Below are positions 33,802 through 41,659 of a stretch of DNA of 64,000 nt, in pieces. The translations under genes and the position numbers were made by a program. How positions within the stretch are numbered: the stretch's first letter is position 1; every line of letters begins with the position of its first letter. A model generated the notes under the pieces. It was not told the origin of the DNA, made no database searches, and saw nothing but the letters and a program-made list of their open reading frames with translations. Source of the DNA: JACVRW01 sp963820315 (GTDB lineage: Bacteria; Actinomycetota; Thermoleophilia; Solirubrobacterales; Thermoleophilaceae). Location of the stretch: the NCBI GenBank assembly GCA_963820315.1, contig CAWFZK010000048.1, positions 1-64,000 on the forward strand, given 5' to 3'.

Positions 33802-35091
33802 GTGGCACCGGTTGCGGCTGACACGGTGGTGATGAAGTTCGGCGGCACCTCGGTGGCCGATGCCGAGCGCATCCAGCGCGCCGCCAAGCGGATCGTCACG
33901 AGCGCCGAGGAGGGCAACAGCGTCGTGGCGGTGCTGTCGGCGCGCGGCAAGCACACGGACGAGCTCGTCTCGCTGGCGCACGAGGTCTCGCCGCGCCCGC
34001 ACCCGCGCGAGATGGACATGCTGCTCTCGACTGGAGAGCGCGTCTCATGCGCGCTCGCGGCGATGGTGATCAACGACCTCGGGCACGAGGCGATCTCGCT
34101 GACCGGCTCGCAGGCCGGGATCGTCACCGACAGCGGCCACACCAAGGCGCGCATCCTCGAGGTCAAGGCGCATCGCATCCGCGCCGCGCTCGACGACGGC
34201 AAGATCGTGCTGGTGGCGGGCTTCCAGGGCGTGTCGCAGGCGTCGCTCGACGTGACCACGCTCGGTCGCGGCGGCTCCGACACCACCGCCGTGGCGCTTG
34301 CGGCGGCGCTGGGCGCCCACGTGTGCGAGATCTACACGGACGTCGCGGGCGTGTTCAGCGCGGACCCCCGGATCGTGCCGGAGGCGCGCAAGCTGCCGGT
34401 GCTGACCTTCGAGGAGATGCTCGAGATGTCGGCCAGCGGCGCCGGTGTGCTGCAGCTCCGCTCGGTCGAGTACGCACGTAATCACGGCGTCACGATTCAC
34501 TGCCGCTCAAGCTTCGACGACGGACCCGGTACCGTCGTCCAGGACGAGGACCAGACGATGGAACGACCGCTTGTCACAGCCGTGACCCACTCGACCGCCG
34601 AGGCGCGCGTCACACTCACCGGCCTCCCCGACGTGCCCGGCATCGCCGGCCGCGTGCTGACCGCGCTGGCCGACGCCAACATCAACGTCGACATGATCAT
34701 CCAGAACGAGGCCGAGTCGGAGGGGCACGGGGCGGACATGTCGTTCACCGTGCCGCGCGAGGACGTCGATGTCGCGCGCTCGTCGCTCGAGGCGCTCAAG
34801 GAGGAGCTCGGCTTCGGCGCCGTCGCCACCGACGAGCACATGGGCAAGGTGTCGGTGGTCGGGGCCGGAATGAAGAGCCATCCCGGCGTCGCGGCCAAGA
34901 CCTTCACCGTGCTCGGCGAGGCGGACGTCAACATCGAGATGATCTCGACCTCCCCGATCAAGATCTCCTGCGTCGTGCGCGAGGAGCATGTCGAGACCGC
35001 CGTCAAGCGGCTCCACACAGCCTTCGGGCTGGGCGCCGACGACGTGCTCCCCGAGGACGTGACCGGCGTCCACCGGCCGAAGGTGGCCTGA
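33802..35091 (+). CDS. lysC: Aspartate kinase
   Basis: A 429-residue aspartokinase, first step of the lysine/threonine/methionine/DAP pathway. VVMKFGGTSVADAERIQ begins the kinase domain, followed by LLSTGERVSCAL and TLGRGGSDTTAVALAAALGA with the catalytic residues. Two ACT domains at the C-terminus (VTLTGLPDVPGIAGRVLTAL and VSVVGAGMKSHPGVAAKTF) give feedback control by amino acids. Start GTG 33802. asd starts inside its stop codon. An internal ATG with its own ribosome site may also produce the regulatory beta chain. Confidence 0.95.
   Translation: MAPVAADTVVMKFGGTSVADAERIQRAAKRIVTSAEEGNSVVAVLSARGKHTDELVSLAHEVSPRPHPREMDMLLSTGERVSCALAAMVINDLGHEAISLTGSQAGIVTDSGHTKARILEVKAHRIRAALDDGKIVLVAGFQGVSQASLDVTTLGRGGSDTTAVALAAALGAHVCEIYTDVAGVFSADPRIVPEARKLPVLTFEEMLEMSASGAGVLQLRSVEYARNHGVTIHCRSSFDDGPGTVVQDEDQTMERPLVTAVTHSTAEARVTLTGLPDVPGIAGRVLTALADANINVDMIIQNEAESEGHGADMSFTVPREDVDVARSSLEALKEELGFGAVATDEHMGKVSVVGAGMKSHPGVAAKTFTVLGEADVNIEMISTSPIKISCVVREEHVETAVKRLHTAFGLGADDVLPEDVTGVHRPKVA
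34541..34560 (+). promoter_or_regulatory. Possible internal ribosome site and start for an aspartokinase beta subunit
   Basis: AGGACGAGGA lies 7 bases before ATG 34558, in frame with lysC and immediately before the first ACT domain (MERPLVTAVTHS). In several Gram-positive bacteria the aspartokinase beta subunit is made from such an internal start. The position and spacing fit, but use is not proven. Confidence 0.45.
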
Positions 35092-36164
35092 TGACATCGG
35101 TGCGCACCCGGCCGAGCCGGGTGCTTCCGCAACGGCCGCGCGTGGCTGTCGTCGGCGCCACGGGCGCGGTCGGCTCGACGATGCTGGAGGTGCTCGCCGA
35201 GCGCAGCTTCCCGGCCGACGAGGTGGTTCCGTTCGCCTCCGAGCGCTCGGCCGGCCGCACGCTGCCCTGGGGCGGCGCCGAGCTCACCTGCGTGGCGCTC
35301 TCCGACGAGGCGATCCAGGGCTTCGACATCGCGCTGTTCTCCGCCGGCTCCGGCGTGAGCGCCGAGTGGGCGCCGCGCTTCGCCGAGGCGGGCGCCGTCG
35401 TGGTCGACAACTCGTCGCAGTGGCGCATGCACGACGACGTGCCGCTCGTCGTATCTGAGGTCAACCCGGACGCCCTCGGCGACCACAAGGGCATCGTCGC
35501 CAACCCGAACTGCACGACCATGCAGACGGTGGTGGCGCTCGGCCCGATCCTGCGCCATGCGGGCATCGAGCGCGTGGTGATGTCGAGCTACCAGGCCGTG
35601 TCCGGCACCGGCCAGAAGGCGGTCAACGAGCTGGCCGAGCAGGCTCAGGCGGTGGTCGCCGGCAGCGAGCTGCCGCAGCCCGCCGTCTACCCGCACCAGA
35701 TCGCGTTCAACGTGCTGCCGCAGGTCGAGACCTTCAAGGACGGCGACGACTACACGACCGAGGAGCGCAAGTGCATGCGCGAGACGCGCAAGATCCTCGG
35801 TCGCGACGACGTCGGCGTGTCCGCCACCTGCGTGCGCGTGCCCGTCTTCACGGGTCACTCCGTCTCCGCGAACGTGCAGACGCGCGAGCCGCTTTCACCG
35901 GAGGAGTGCCGCGACCTGCTCGCCGCCGCACCGGGCCTGACCGTGATCGACGATCCCGGCAACGCGTTGTACCCGACCGCGCTCGACGCGGCGGGGCGCG
36001 ACGACGTCCTGGTCGGCCGCATCCGCCGCGACCCCTCGCACGAGCGCTGCCTCAACCTCTGGATCGTCGGCGACAACCTGCGTAAGGGCGCCGCGACAAA
36101 CGCCGTCCAGGTGGCGGAGCTGCTGAACGTGCGCGGGCTGCTGCGGGCCGCGCCGGCGGCTTAG
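35091..36164 (+). CDS. asd: Aspartate-semialdehyde dehydrogenase
   Basis: A 357-residue NADPH-dependent enzyme that reduces aspartyl phosphate to the semialdehyde. The nucleotide fold is VAVVGATGAVGSTMLEVLAE, the catalytic cysteine is in ANPNCTTMQ, and SSYQAVSGTGQKAVNEL and FTGHSVSANVQT are family motifs. ATG 35091 shares a base with the lysC TGA, so kinase and dehydrogenase are translationally coupled, matching consecutive pathway steps. Confidence 0.95.
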   Translation: MTSVRTRPSRVLPQRPRVAVVGATGAVGSTMLEVLAERSFPADEVVPFASERSAGRTLPWGGAELTCVALSDEAIQGFDIALFSAGSGVSAEWAPRFAEAGAVVVDNSSQWRMHDDVPLVVSEVNPDALGDHKGIVANPNCTTMQTVVALGPILRHAGIERVVMSSYQAVSGTGQKAVNELAEQAQAVVAGSELPQPAVYPHQIAFNVLPQVETFKDGDDYTTEERKCMRETRKILGRDDVGVSATCVRVPVFTGHSVSANVQTREPLSPEECRDLLAAAPGLTVIDDPGNALYPTALDAAGRDDVLVGRIRRDPSHERCLNLWIVGDNLRKGAATNAVQVAELLNVRGLLRAAPAA

Positions 36165-36243
36165 TTCTCTTCGACGCACGCGTCGGCAGCGACCGAACGA
36201 CAGCGATAAAGGGGTGCGCCCCGACCGGCCGGCGTCCACCGAC

Positions 36244-36276
36244 CCGACTTGATGTCGCCACACGACACCAAGTCGG
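36244..36276. other. Inverted repeat after asd
   Basis: CCGACTTG and CAAGTCGG enclose a second pair (TGTCG/CGACA) with one mismatched position between the stems, giving a 33-nt hairpin in the 208-base gap between asd and the VOC gene. It has no T run. It could be a terminator for lysC-asd or an operator-like palindrome. Confidence 0.4.
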
Positions 36277-36372
36277 CCCGGTGCCGTCGGGCCGCGGACC
36301 AGGACCGGTGGGTCTCGTAGGCTTCAATCAGGGGGGCCACCGTCGTAGGACGCGTACGAGGAGCGAAGAACC

Positions 36373-36852
36373 GTGAGCGAGCAGACGCCGGCCATCGACT
36401 ACAAGAACCTGCCCACCCCTAGCGAGGGCTTCCTGGTCACCCACTTCATCACGGTGCGAAGCGTTGCTCGGTCGCGCGCCTTCTACTCCGATGTCCTTGG
36501 CGGCGAGGTCGTGCTGGAGGAGAACCCGTGCATGGTCAAGCTCTCCAACTCGTGGCTGATCATGAACCCAGGCGGTGGCCCCACCCCCGACAAGCCCGGC
36601 ATCTCGGTCGTCGACCACGAGCCCGGCAACACGGTCTCCAGCTTCCTGAACCTGCGGGTCGCCGACATCCAGGAGTGCTATGAGCAGTGGAGCGCAAAGG
36701 GGGCCGAGTTCGTGACGCCGCCGATCGATCGCGGCGCTGAGATCCGCTGCTACATGCGCGACCCCGACGGCTACCTGATCGAAGTCGGCCAGGCCACCGG
36801 ACTGCTCGAGGGCAGACTCGCCAAGAAGCGACCCGAAGACCTACCGGGCTAA
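36373..36852 (+). CDS. VOC-superfamily (glyoxalase-like) protein
   Basis: A 159-residue VOC protein with the usual paired modules: THFITVRSVARSRAFYSDVLG and NLRVADIQECYEQWSAKGAEF, ending with CYMRDPDGYLIEVGQATG. The metal-binding pattern (H in the first strand, E in the last) is kept, so it may bind a divalent metal; the substrate is unknown. The start is GTG 36373. Downstream, the next gene is on the opposite strand. Confidence 0.87.
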   Translation: MSEQTPAIDYKNLPTPSEGFLVTHFITVRSVARSRAFYSDVLGGEVVLEENPCMVKLSNSWLIMNPGGGPTPDKPGISVVDHEPGNTVSSFLNLRVADIQECYEQWSAKGAEFVTPPIDRGAEIRCYMRDPDGYLIEVGQATGLLEGRLAKKRPEDLPG

Positions 36853-36875
36853 AGGCACGCATGTAAGGGGGCTGG

Positions 36876-37343
36876 TCAGCGCACCGCTCTCTTCACCAGG
36901 GCGACGATCTTTGCCTCCTCGGCGGAGGTCAACTCCTTCAGCGCGAAGGAGGTCGGCCACATGGCGCCTTTGTCGAGGTTCGCCTCGTCGCTGAAGCCGA
37001 CCGTCGCGTACCTCGATTTGAACTTCTCCGCGCTTTGGAAAAAGCAGACGACCTTGCCGTCCTTGGCATACGCGGGCATCCCGTACCAGGTTTTCGGCGC
37101 GAGGGCTGGCGCGCTGGCTTTGATGATCGCGTGGAGCCGCTTGGCCATGGTGCGATCCGATCCCTGCATCTCGGCGATCTTCGCGAGTACGGTGCTTTCC
37201 CCGTCCGCCTTGGCCGCTTCCGCCTTTAGCTCTTGAGCGCGCTCCTTCATCGCAGCTCGTTCCTCGGCCGTGAATCCCTTGGACTTCTTGCCGCTCGCGG
37301 TGGTGCTCTTGGTGGACTTTTGAGTGGCCTTCCTTGCGCTCAT
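36876..37343 (-). CDS. DUF1801/YdhG-like protein
   Basis: A 155-residue protein. The N-terminal 45 residues are Lys/Thr-rich and basic (KATQKSTKSTTASGKKSKG), and the rest matches the DUF1801 fold (LHAIIKASAPALAPKTWYGM, then PAYAKDGKVVCFFQSAEKFKS and YATVGFSDEA), sometimes annotated as an iron chaperone. The basic tail suggests nucleic-acid binding or a flexible arm. ATG 37343 has GGAGGG just upstream. Confidence 0.82.
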   Translation of the reverse strand: MSARKATQKSTKSTTASGKKSKGFTAEERAAMKERAQELKAEAAKADGESTVLAKIAEMQGSDRTMAKRLHAIIKASAPALAPKTWYGMPAYAKDGKVVCFFQSAEKFKSRYATVGFSDEANLDKGAMWPTSFALKELTSAEEAKIVALVKRAVR

Positions 37344-37461
37344 CGATCCCTCCTGGGCAGGCGCTCACGGGTTCTGAAGGTGTCTCGTCGGGCCCAAAGA
37401 TACGTGCGGCTCGGCGACCGGTGTGTTTCTGTAGTTAGAGCGCCACCCGCGCTGGAGGGCC

Positions 37462-39810
37462 TCAGCGCGCCCGCCGCCGCCGCGCCGGTGCGCGGCCCGG
37501 CGGTTGCTGCGGCGGTGGCCCGACGTCGGGCGCCTTCCACGTGCGGGTCTGCGGCTTGCCGGCCTCCACGCGGATGAGCTCGTCCCCGTGGCGGAGCTCG
37601 AGTGGCTCGCCGTCGACCACCTCGTAGGTCACCTCGTTATGGCGGATGTCGACGCGCAGGCGCTGGCCCCGCCACACGAGCCGGAAGCACAGCCGCGCGA
37701 TGGCGGGCGGAAGCCGGGGGCGGAACATCAGGCCGCGGTGCGACACACGCCCGCCGCCGAAGCCCGCCACCGCCGCGACCCATGCGCCCGCCAGCGAGGC
37801 GATGTGAAGGCCGTCGCGCGTGTTGTGCTCGAGGTCGGCCAAGTCCATCAGCGCCGCTTCCCCGAAGTAGTCGTACGCGAGCTCGAGGTGGCCCACCTCC
37901 GCGGCCACGACCGCCTGCACGCATGCCGACAGCGACGAGTCACGGACCGTGATGCCCTCGTAGTAGGCGAAGTTGCGCGCCTTCTCCTCGGGCGTGAAGC
38001 GGTCGCCGCGCGTCATCAGCGCCATCACGAGGTCCGGCTGCTTCACCACCTGCTGCCGGTAGAGCTGGGAGTAGGGCGCGTGGAGCAGCAGGGGGTACTC
38101 GAAGGCGCTGAAGTCGGGCACCGCGTGACCCAGGAAATCGGCGTCCTGCGGGTGCACCTTCATGCGCTCGTCGTAGGGCACGTGCATCGCGCTGGCGGCA
38201 TCGCGCCATGCCGCGATCTCCTCGTCATCGACGCCGAGCGCGGAGGCCTCATGCTGATGCTGCGCAGCGAGGTTGGCAGCGTTGCGCAGGTTCCGCTCGG
38301 CCATCAGGTTCGTGTAGACGTTGTCGTCGACGACCGCCGAGTACTCGTCGGGCCCGGTCACGCCGTCGATGTGGAAGACGCCGTCGGAGTCGTGGTGGCC
38401 CAGCGAGCGCCAGAGCCGGGCGGTCTCAACCAGCAGCTCGAGGCCCGGACCGCGGGCGAACTCCTCGTCAGCCGTGATGCGCAGGTAGCGCAGCACCGCA
38501 TCGGCGATGTCGGCGTTGATGTGGAACGCGGCGCTTCCCGCGGGCCAGTAGGCCGAGCATTCCTGACCGCGGATGGTCCGCCACGGGAACGCCGCGCCTT
38601 CCAGGTGGAGCTGGCTGGCTCGCTCCTTCGCGAGATCGAGGGTCGAATGACGCCACAGCAGCGCGTCGGCCGCCGCGTGTGGTGCCGTGAACGTGAGCAG
38701 CGGCAGCACGAAGGACTCGGTGTCCCAGAACGTGTGGCCGTCGTAGCCCGGGCCGGTCAGTCCCTTGGCCGGGACCGCCCGGCGCTCGGCGCGCGCACCG
38801 CCCTGCAGAGCATGGAAGAGGGCGAAGCGGACCGCCTGCTGAAGCTCGCTGTCGCCCTCGATCTCCACGTCCGCCCGGTCCCAGAAGTCGTCCAGGTACT
38901 CGCGCTGGCGTGTCACGAGCTGTTCCCAGCCCGTGCGCGTCGCGGACGCGATCGCAGCGCCGACCTGGTCGCGAACGGAAGGCAGCGTGCGGTTGCCCGA
39001 CCAGCCGTAGGCGACGAACTTGGTGACGGTCAGCGAGCCGTCTGCCGGCAGCTCGCAGCTGGCGATCACGCGCGCGAGATCGGGTGCGATGTCGGAGTCC
39101 GTCGCCGTGCCATCGGGCCCCTCCACCAGATGATTCATGCCGGCAGCCATCCGCAGACCGCTCGCTTTCGTACAGTGCACGAGCACCGCGCGCATTCCAT
39201 GCAGCTCCTGCTCCTCCGGGACCAGCGGCGCGGCGAGCACCTCGGCCGCACGTGGATCCCCGCTCCGGGGCGGCCCCGGTTCGTTGGCGGTGAGCGTCGA
39301 CTGCGCCACCACGCGCAGCGGCGCGTCGTCGAGCACTCGCACCTCGTAACGGATCGCGGCGATCGAACGCTGGACGAACGAGACGAGCCGGGTGGAGCGG
39401 ACCTCCACCTCGCGGCCTGATGGTGAGCGCCAATGGAGCTCGCGCGTCAACAGGCCGGCACGCAGGTCAAGGGTGCGCGTATGCGAAAGCAGCTCTCCGT
39501 AGCGGATATCGAGGGGCTCGTCGTCGACGAGCAGCCGGATCAGCTTGCCGTTGGTGACGTTGACGACGGTCTGGCCGTCCTCCGGATAGCCGTAGCCGGC
39601 CTCCGCGTAAGGCAGCGGGCGTGTCTCGTAGAACCCATTCAGGTAGGTGCCCGGCAGCTCATTCGGCTCACCTTCGTCGAGGTTCCCCCGTAGCCCGATG
39701 TGCCCGTTCGAGAGAGCGAACACGGACTCCGACTGGGCGAGCATGTCGAGGTGGAGCTCGCGCTCGGTGACCGCCCAGGGCTCGACGCTGAACGCGCGGT
39801 GCGTGATCAC
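37462..39810 (-). CDS. Glycoside hydrolase family 65 phosphorylase (kojibiose/trehalose/maltose type)
   Basis: A 782-residue GH65 enzyme. The N-terminal beta-sandwich starts ESVFALSNGHIGLRGNLDEG. The (alpha/alpha)6 barrel holds YDGHTFWDTESFVLPLLTF and the general acid glutamate in GVTGPDEYSAVVDDNVYTN, with the phosphate/loop region RDSSLSACVQAVVA, and a C-terminal beta domain ends Pro/Arg-rich. Most such enzymes split an alpha-linked disaccharide with phosphate to beta-glucose 1-phosphate plus glucose. The beta-phosphoglucomutase gene upstream overlaps by GTGA, which supports a phosphorylase and explains the GTG 39810 start. Which disaccharide is used is not decided. Confidence 0.9.
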   Translation of the reverse strand: MITHRAFSVEPWAVTERELHLDMLAQSESVFALSNGHIGLRGNLDEGEPNELPGTYLNGFYETRPLPYAEAGYGYPEDGQTVVNVTNGKLIRLLVDDEPLDIRYGELLSHTRTLDLRAGLLTRELHWRSPSGREVEVRSTRLVSFVQRSIAAIRYEVRVLDDAPLRVVAQSTLTANEPGPPRSGDPRAAEVLAAPLVPEEQELHGMRAVLVHCTKASGLRMAAGMNHLVEGPDGTATDSDIAPDLARVIASCELPADGSLTVTKFVAYGWSGNRTLPSVRDQVGAAIASATRTGWEQLVTRQREYLDDFWDRADVEIEGDSELQQAVRFALFHALQGGARAERRAVPAKGLTGPGYDGHTFWDTESFVLPLLTFTAPHAAADALLWRHSTLDLAKERASQLHLEGAAFPWRTIRGQECSAYWPAGSAAFHINADIADAVLRYLRITADEEFARGPGLELLVETARLWRSLGHHDSDGVFHIDGVTGPDEYSAVVDDNVYTNLMAERNLRNAANLAAQHQHEASALGVDDEEIAAWRDAASAMHVPYDERMKVHPQDADFLGHAVPDFSAFEYPLLLHAPYSQLYRQQVVKQPDLVMALMTRGDRFTPEEKARNFAYYEGITVRDSSLSACVQAVVAAEVGHLELAYDYFGEAALMDLADLEHNTRDGLHIASLAGAWVAAVAGFGGGRVSHRGLMFRPRLPPAIARLCFRLVWRGQRLRVDIRHNEVTYEVVDGEPLELRHGDELIRVEAGKPQTRTWKAPDVGPPPQQPPGRAPARRRRAR

Positions 39811-40499
39811 AGGAGCTCCTGGAGGTCCTCGACGACGACGTCGGCACCGTGCTCGGCGAGCGCCTCGCGCTGGCCGACCCGGTCGACCCCGATCACGTGG
39901 CCGAAGGCCCCCGCGCGGCCCGCCTCGACGCCGGCGAGCGCGTCCTCGTAGACGACCGCCTCCGCGGGGTCGGCGCCGAGCCGGCGGGCACCCTCCAGGA
40001 ACGTGTCCGGGTGGGGCTTGCCCTGCAGGTGCAGCTCGTCGGCGACGTTGCCGTCGACGCGCTCCTCGAGCAGGTGGTCGATGCCGGCCGCCTCGAGCAC
40101 GTCCTGGCAGTTGTGGCTCGAGGACACGACCGCGCGGCGCAGGCCCGCGTCGCGCGCGGCCTCGAGGTAGCGAACCGAGCCGGGATAGGCCTCGACGCCG
40201 TCGGTCTTGATCAGCTCGAGCACGAGGTCGTTCTTGATGTCGCCGAGCCTGGCGATCTCCTCGTCCGAGGGATGCATTCCGCGCGACGCGAGGAAGTCGC
40301 GCACCCCCGCCGAGCGCGGCTTGCCGTCGACGTAGGTGTCGTAGTCGTCGTGCTCGTCGAAGGGCCGCTCGTCGCCCTGCTCGCGCAGATAGGCGTCGAA
40401 CATCTGCTTCCACGCACGGGCGTGCACCCTGGCGGTCTTCGTCAGCACCCCGTCGAGGTCGAAGAGGCAGGCCCTGATGCCGTCCGGCAGTCCAAGCAT
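39807..40499 (-). CDS. pgmB: Beta-phosphoglucomutase (HAD superfamily)
   Basis: A 230-residue HAD phosphotransferase. Nucleophile motif DLDGVLT, cap residues with RHxAAWK-like RVHARAWKQMFDAYL, motif II VVSSSHNCQDVLEAAGI, lysine in LQGKPHPDTFLEGARRLGA, and VVYEDALAGVEAGRAGAFG with the paired acidic residues. It converts beta-glucose 1-phosphate to glucose 6-phosphate, the step that follows the GH65 phosphorylase encoded in the same operon (4-base overlap). Confidence 0.92.
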   Translation of the reverse strand: MLGLPDGIRACLFDLDGVLTKTARVHARAWKQMFDAYLREQGDERPFDEHDDYDTYVDGKPRSAGVRDFLASRGMHPSDEEIARLGDIKNDLVLELIKTDGVEAYPGSVRYLEAARDAGLRRAVVSSSHNCQDVLEAAGIDHLLEERVDGNVADELHLQGKPHPDTFLEGARRLGADPAEAVVYEDALAGVEAGRAGAFGHVIGVDRVGQREALAEHGADVVVEDLQELL

Positions 40500-40516
40500 G
40501 GGCTGCCTTCTACCAG

Positions 40517-40870
40517 TTACCGCCGGGAGATCTCGCTGAGTCGCACCGTCGAAGACGCGCCGCGCTTGAGCCAGCGCACGCGCGCCGTCCCGGCGCGCGA
40601 GTCGACCGCCTCGACCTTGCCGATCTCGCCGGTGGTGCGCTTGCGGACGTGTCCCGGCGGCAGCTCGGTCGTGGTCTTCGTCACCGGGCGCTCCGGACGG
40701 GGGCGGCGTCGGGGCGCCGATGCGGCCTGCTCAGTCTTGGGAGCGTTTCGCGGACGGCGGTCGCGAGCCGGCTCCTCCTCGGAGTCCGGCTTCTTCAACA
40801 CCTTCTCGAGCGGCACCATGTTCGCTCCGGTGCCCTTCGTCTCGCTGTCCAGTACCCACGTCTTTCCCAT
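40517..40870 (-). CDS. Conserved hypothetical protein, Lys/Arg/Pro-rich
   Basis: A protein of about 117 residues starting MGKTWVLDSETKGTGANMVP, followed by a disordered basic Pro-rich part (APRRRPRPERPVTKTTTELP) and a small C-terminal region (GEIGKVEAVDSRAGTARVRW). I do not recognise a function. ATG 40870 or ATG 40879 are both possible; the former matches a natural N-terminus. Its 5' part overlaps the 3' end of the luxR gene by up to about 140 bases in another frame. Confidence 0.65.
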   Translation of the reverse strand: MGKTWVLDSETKGTGANMVPLEKVLKKPDSEEEPARDRRPRNAPKTEQAASAPRRRPRPERPVTKTTTELPPGHVRKRTTGEIGKVEAVDSRAGTARVRWLKRGASSTVRLSEISRR

Positions 40871-41486
40871 GCTCTCCATCGATGATAGAAGCCCGTGTTC
40901 GGAGGCTGCCGAGCTCGCGGCGCGAGCTGATTCCGAGCTTCCGGTAGATGTTGCGCGCGTGCGTTCGGACGGTCTCGATGCCGATCGTCAGCCGCTGCGC
41001 GATCTGCGCGTTCGTCCGCCCGTCGGTGAGCAGCTCGAGCACCTCGGCCTCGCGCGGCGTGAGCAACTCGGCCCCCTCGACGGCAACGCTGCCGCCGCCG
41101 GAGGCGGCTGAGCGCGGCAGCACGTGCATCCCGCGGGAGGCGAGGTGGATCGCGTTGATGATGTCGCGCGCCTCGGTCTCCTTCGACAGGCAGGCAGTCG
41201 CGCCGAACGAGAGCATCTGGTTGCACTCCGCGGCGGTCGGCCGGTTGGCGAGCACGACGATGCGGGTGTCGGGATAGGACTGGTGGAGCTGGTAGACCTG
41301 CGCGGGCGCCCGCAGCGTCCCGAAGTTGAGCAGCACGACGCTTGGCGAGTGGCGCTCGATCGCCGACTCGATCTCGTCGTGCGGCACGCCCTCGGCTACC
41401 AGCTCGAGGTTGGGGTCCTCCCCGATCAGGACACCCAGGCCGACCGCCACCAGATCCTCGAACTTCGTTGCGACGACGCTCGGCAT
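40731..41486 (-). CDS. LuxR-family regulator with degenerate receiver-like domain
   Basis: A protein of about 251 residues. Residues 1-120 follow the receiver fold (VAVGLGVLIGEDPNLELVAE, VVLLNFGTL, RIVVLANRPTAAE, ATACLSKETEARDII), but the phosphorylated aspartate is Asn54 and the acidic pair at the start is Lys-Phe; only the lysine of LSKE remains. The LuxR helix-turn-helix follows (LLTPREAEVLELLTDGRTNA, then GIETVRTHARNIYRKLGISS). The C-terminal 45 residues are polar and extend over the next gene. It is likely controlled by ligand, partner or level, not by phosphorylation. Confidence 0.8.
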   Translation of the reverse strand: MPSVVATKFEDLVAVGLGVLIGEDPNLELVAEGVPHDEIESAIERHSPSVVLLNFGTLRAPAQVYQLHQSYPDTRIVVLANRPTAAECNQMLSFGATACLSKETEARDIINAIHLASRGMHVLPRSAASGGGSVAVEGAELLTPREAEVLELLTDGRTNAQIAQRLTIGIETVRTHARNIYRKLGISSRRELGSLRTRASIIDGEHGKDVGTGQRDEGHRSEHGAAREGVEEAGLRGGAGSRPPSAKRSQD

Positions 41487-41619
41487 AACGGCGGGTTACC
41501 CGCTTCTCACCCCTCTCATCCCCCCAAGATCACACCGGAAGGGTGGCGTCGCTGCGCCGGCGGCCGGGCACGCTCTGGTCAGAGACTTGATCAGGGCGTG
41601 ACGCAAGGGGTACGACGCC

Positions 41620-41658
41620 AAGCGAGAAGCCGGCCGCGGGAGGCCGGCTTTTTCGCTT
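41620..41658. terminator. Bidirectional-looking terminator hairpin
   Basis: AGCCGGCC (41628-41635) pairs with GGCCGGCT (41642-41649), extended by AAGCGA/TCGCTT. On the plus strand it is followed by TTTTT. On the minus strand it begins 2 bases after the last sdh gene and is followed by TTCTCGCTT. It ends the complex II operon, and may end any transcript coming the other way. Confidence 0.75.
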
Positions 41659-41659
41659 T

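Noticed and set aside
41487..41620. A riboswitch or small RNA before the terminator at 41620-41658
   Set aside because: I looked for known aptamer motifs but found none that I could support. The hairpin alone is explained as the sdh terminator.
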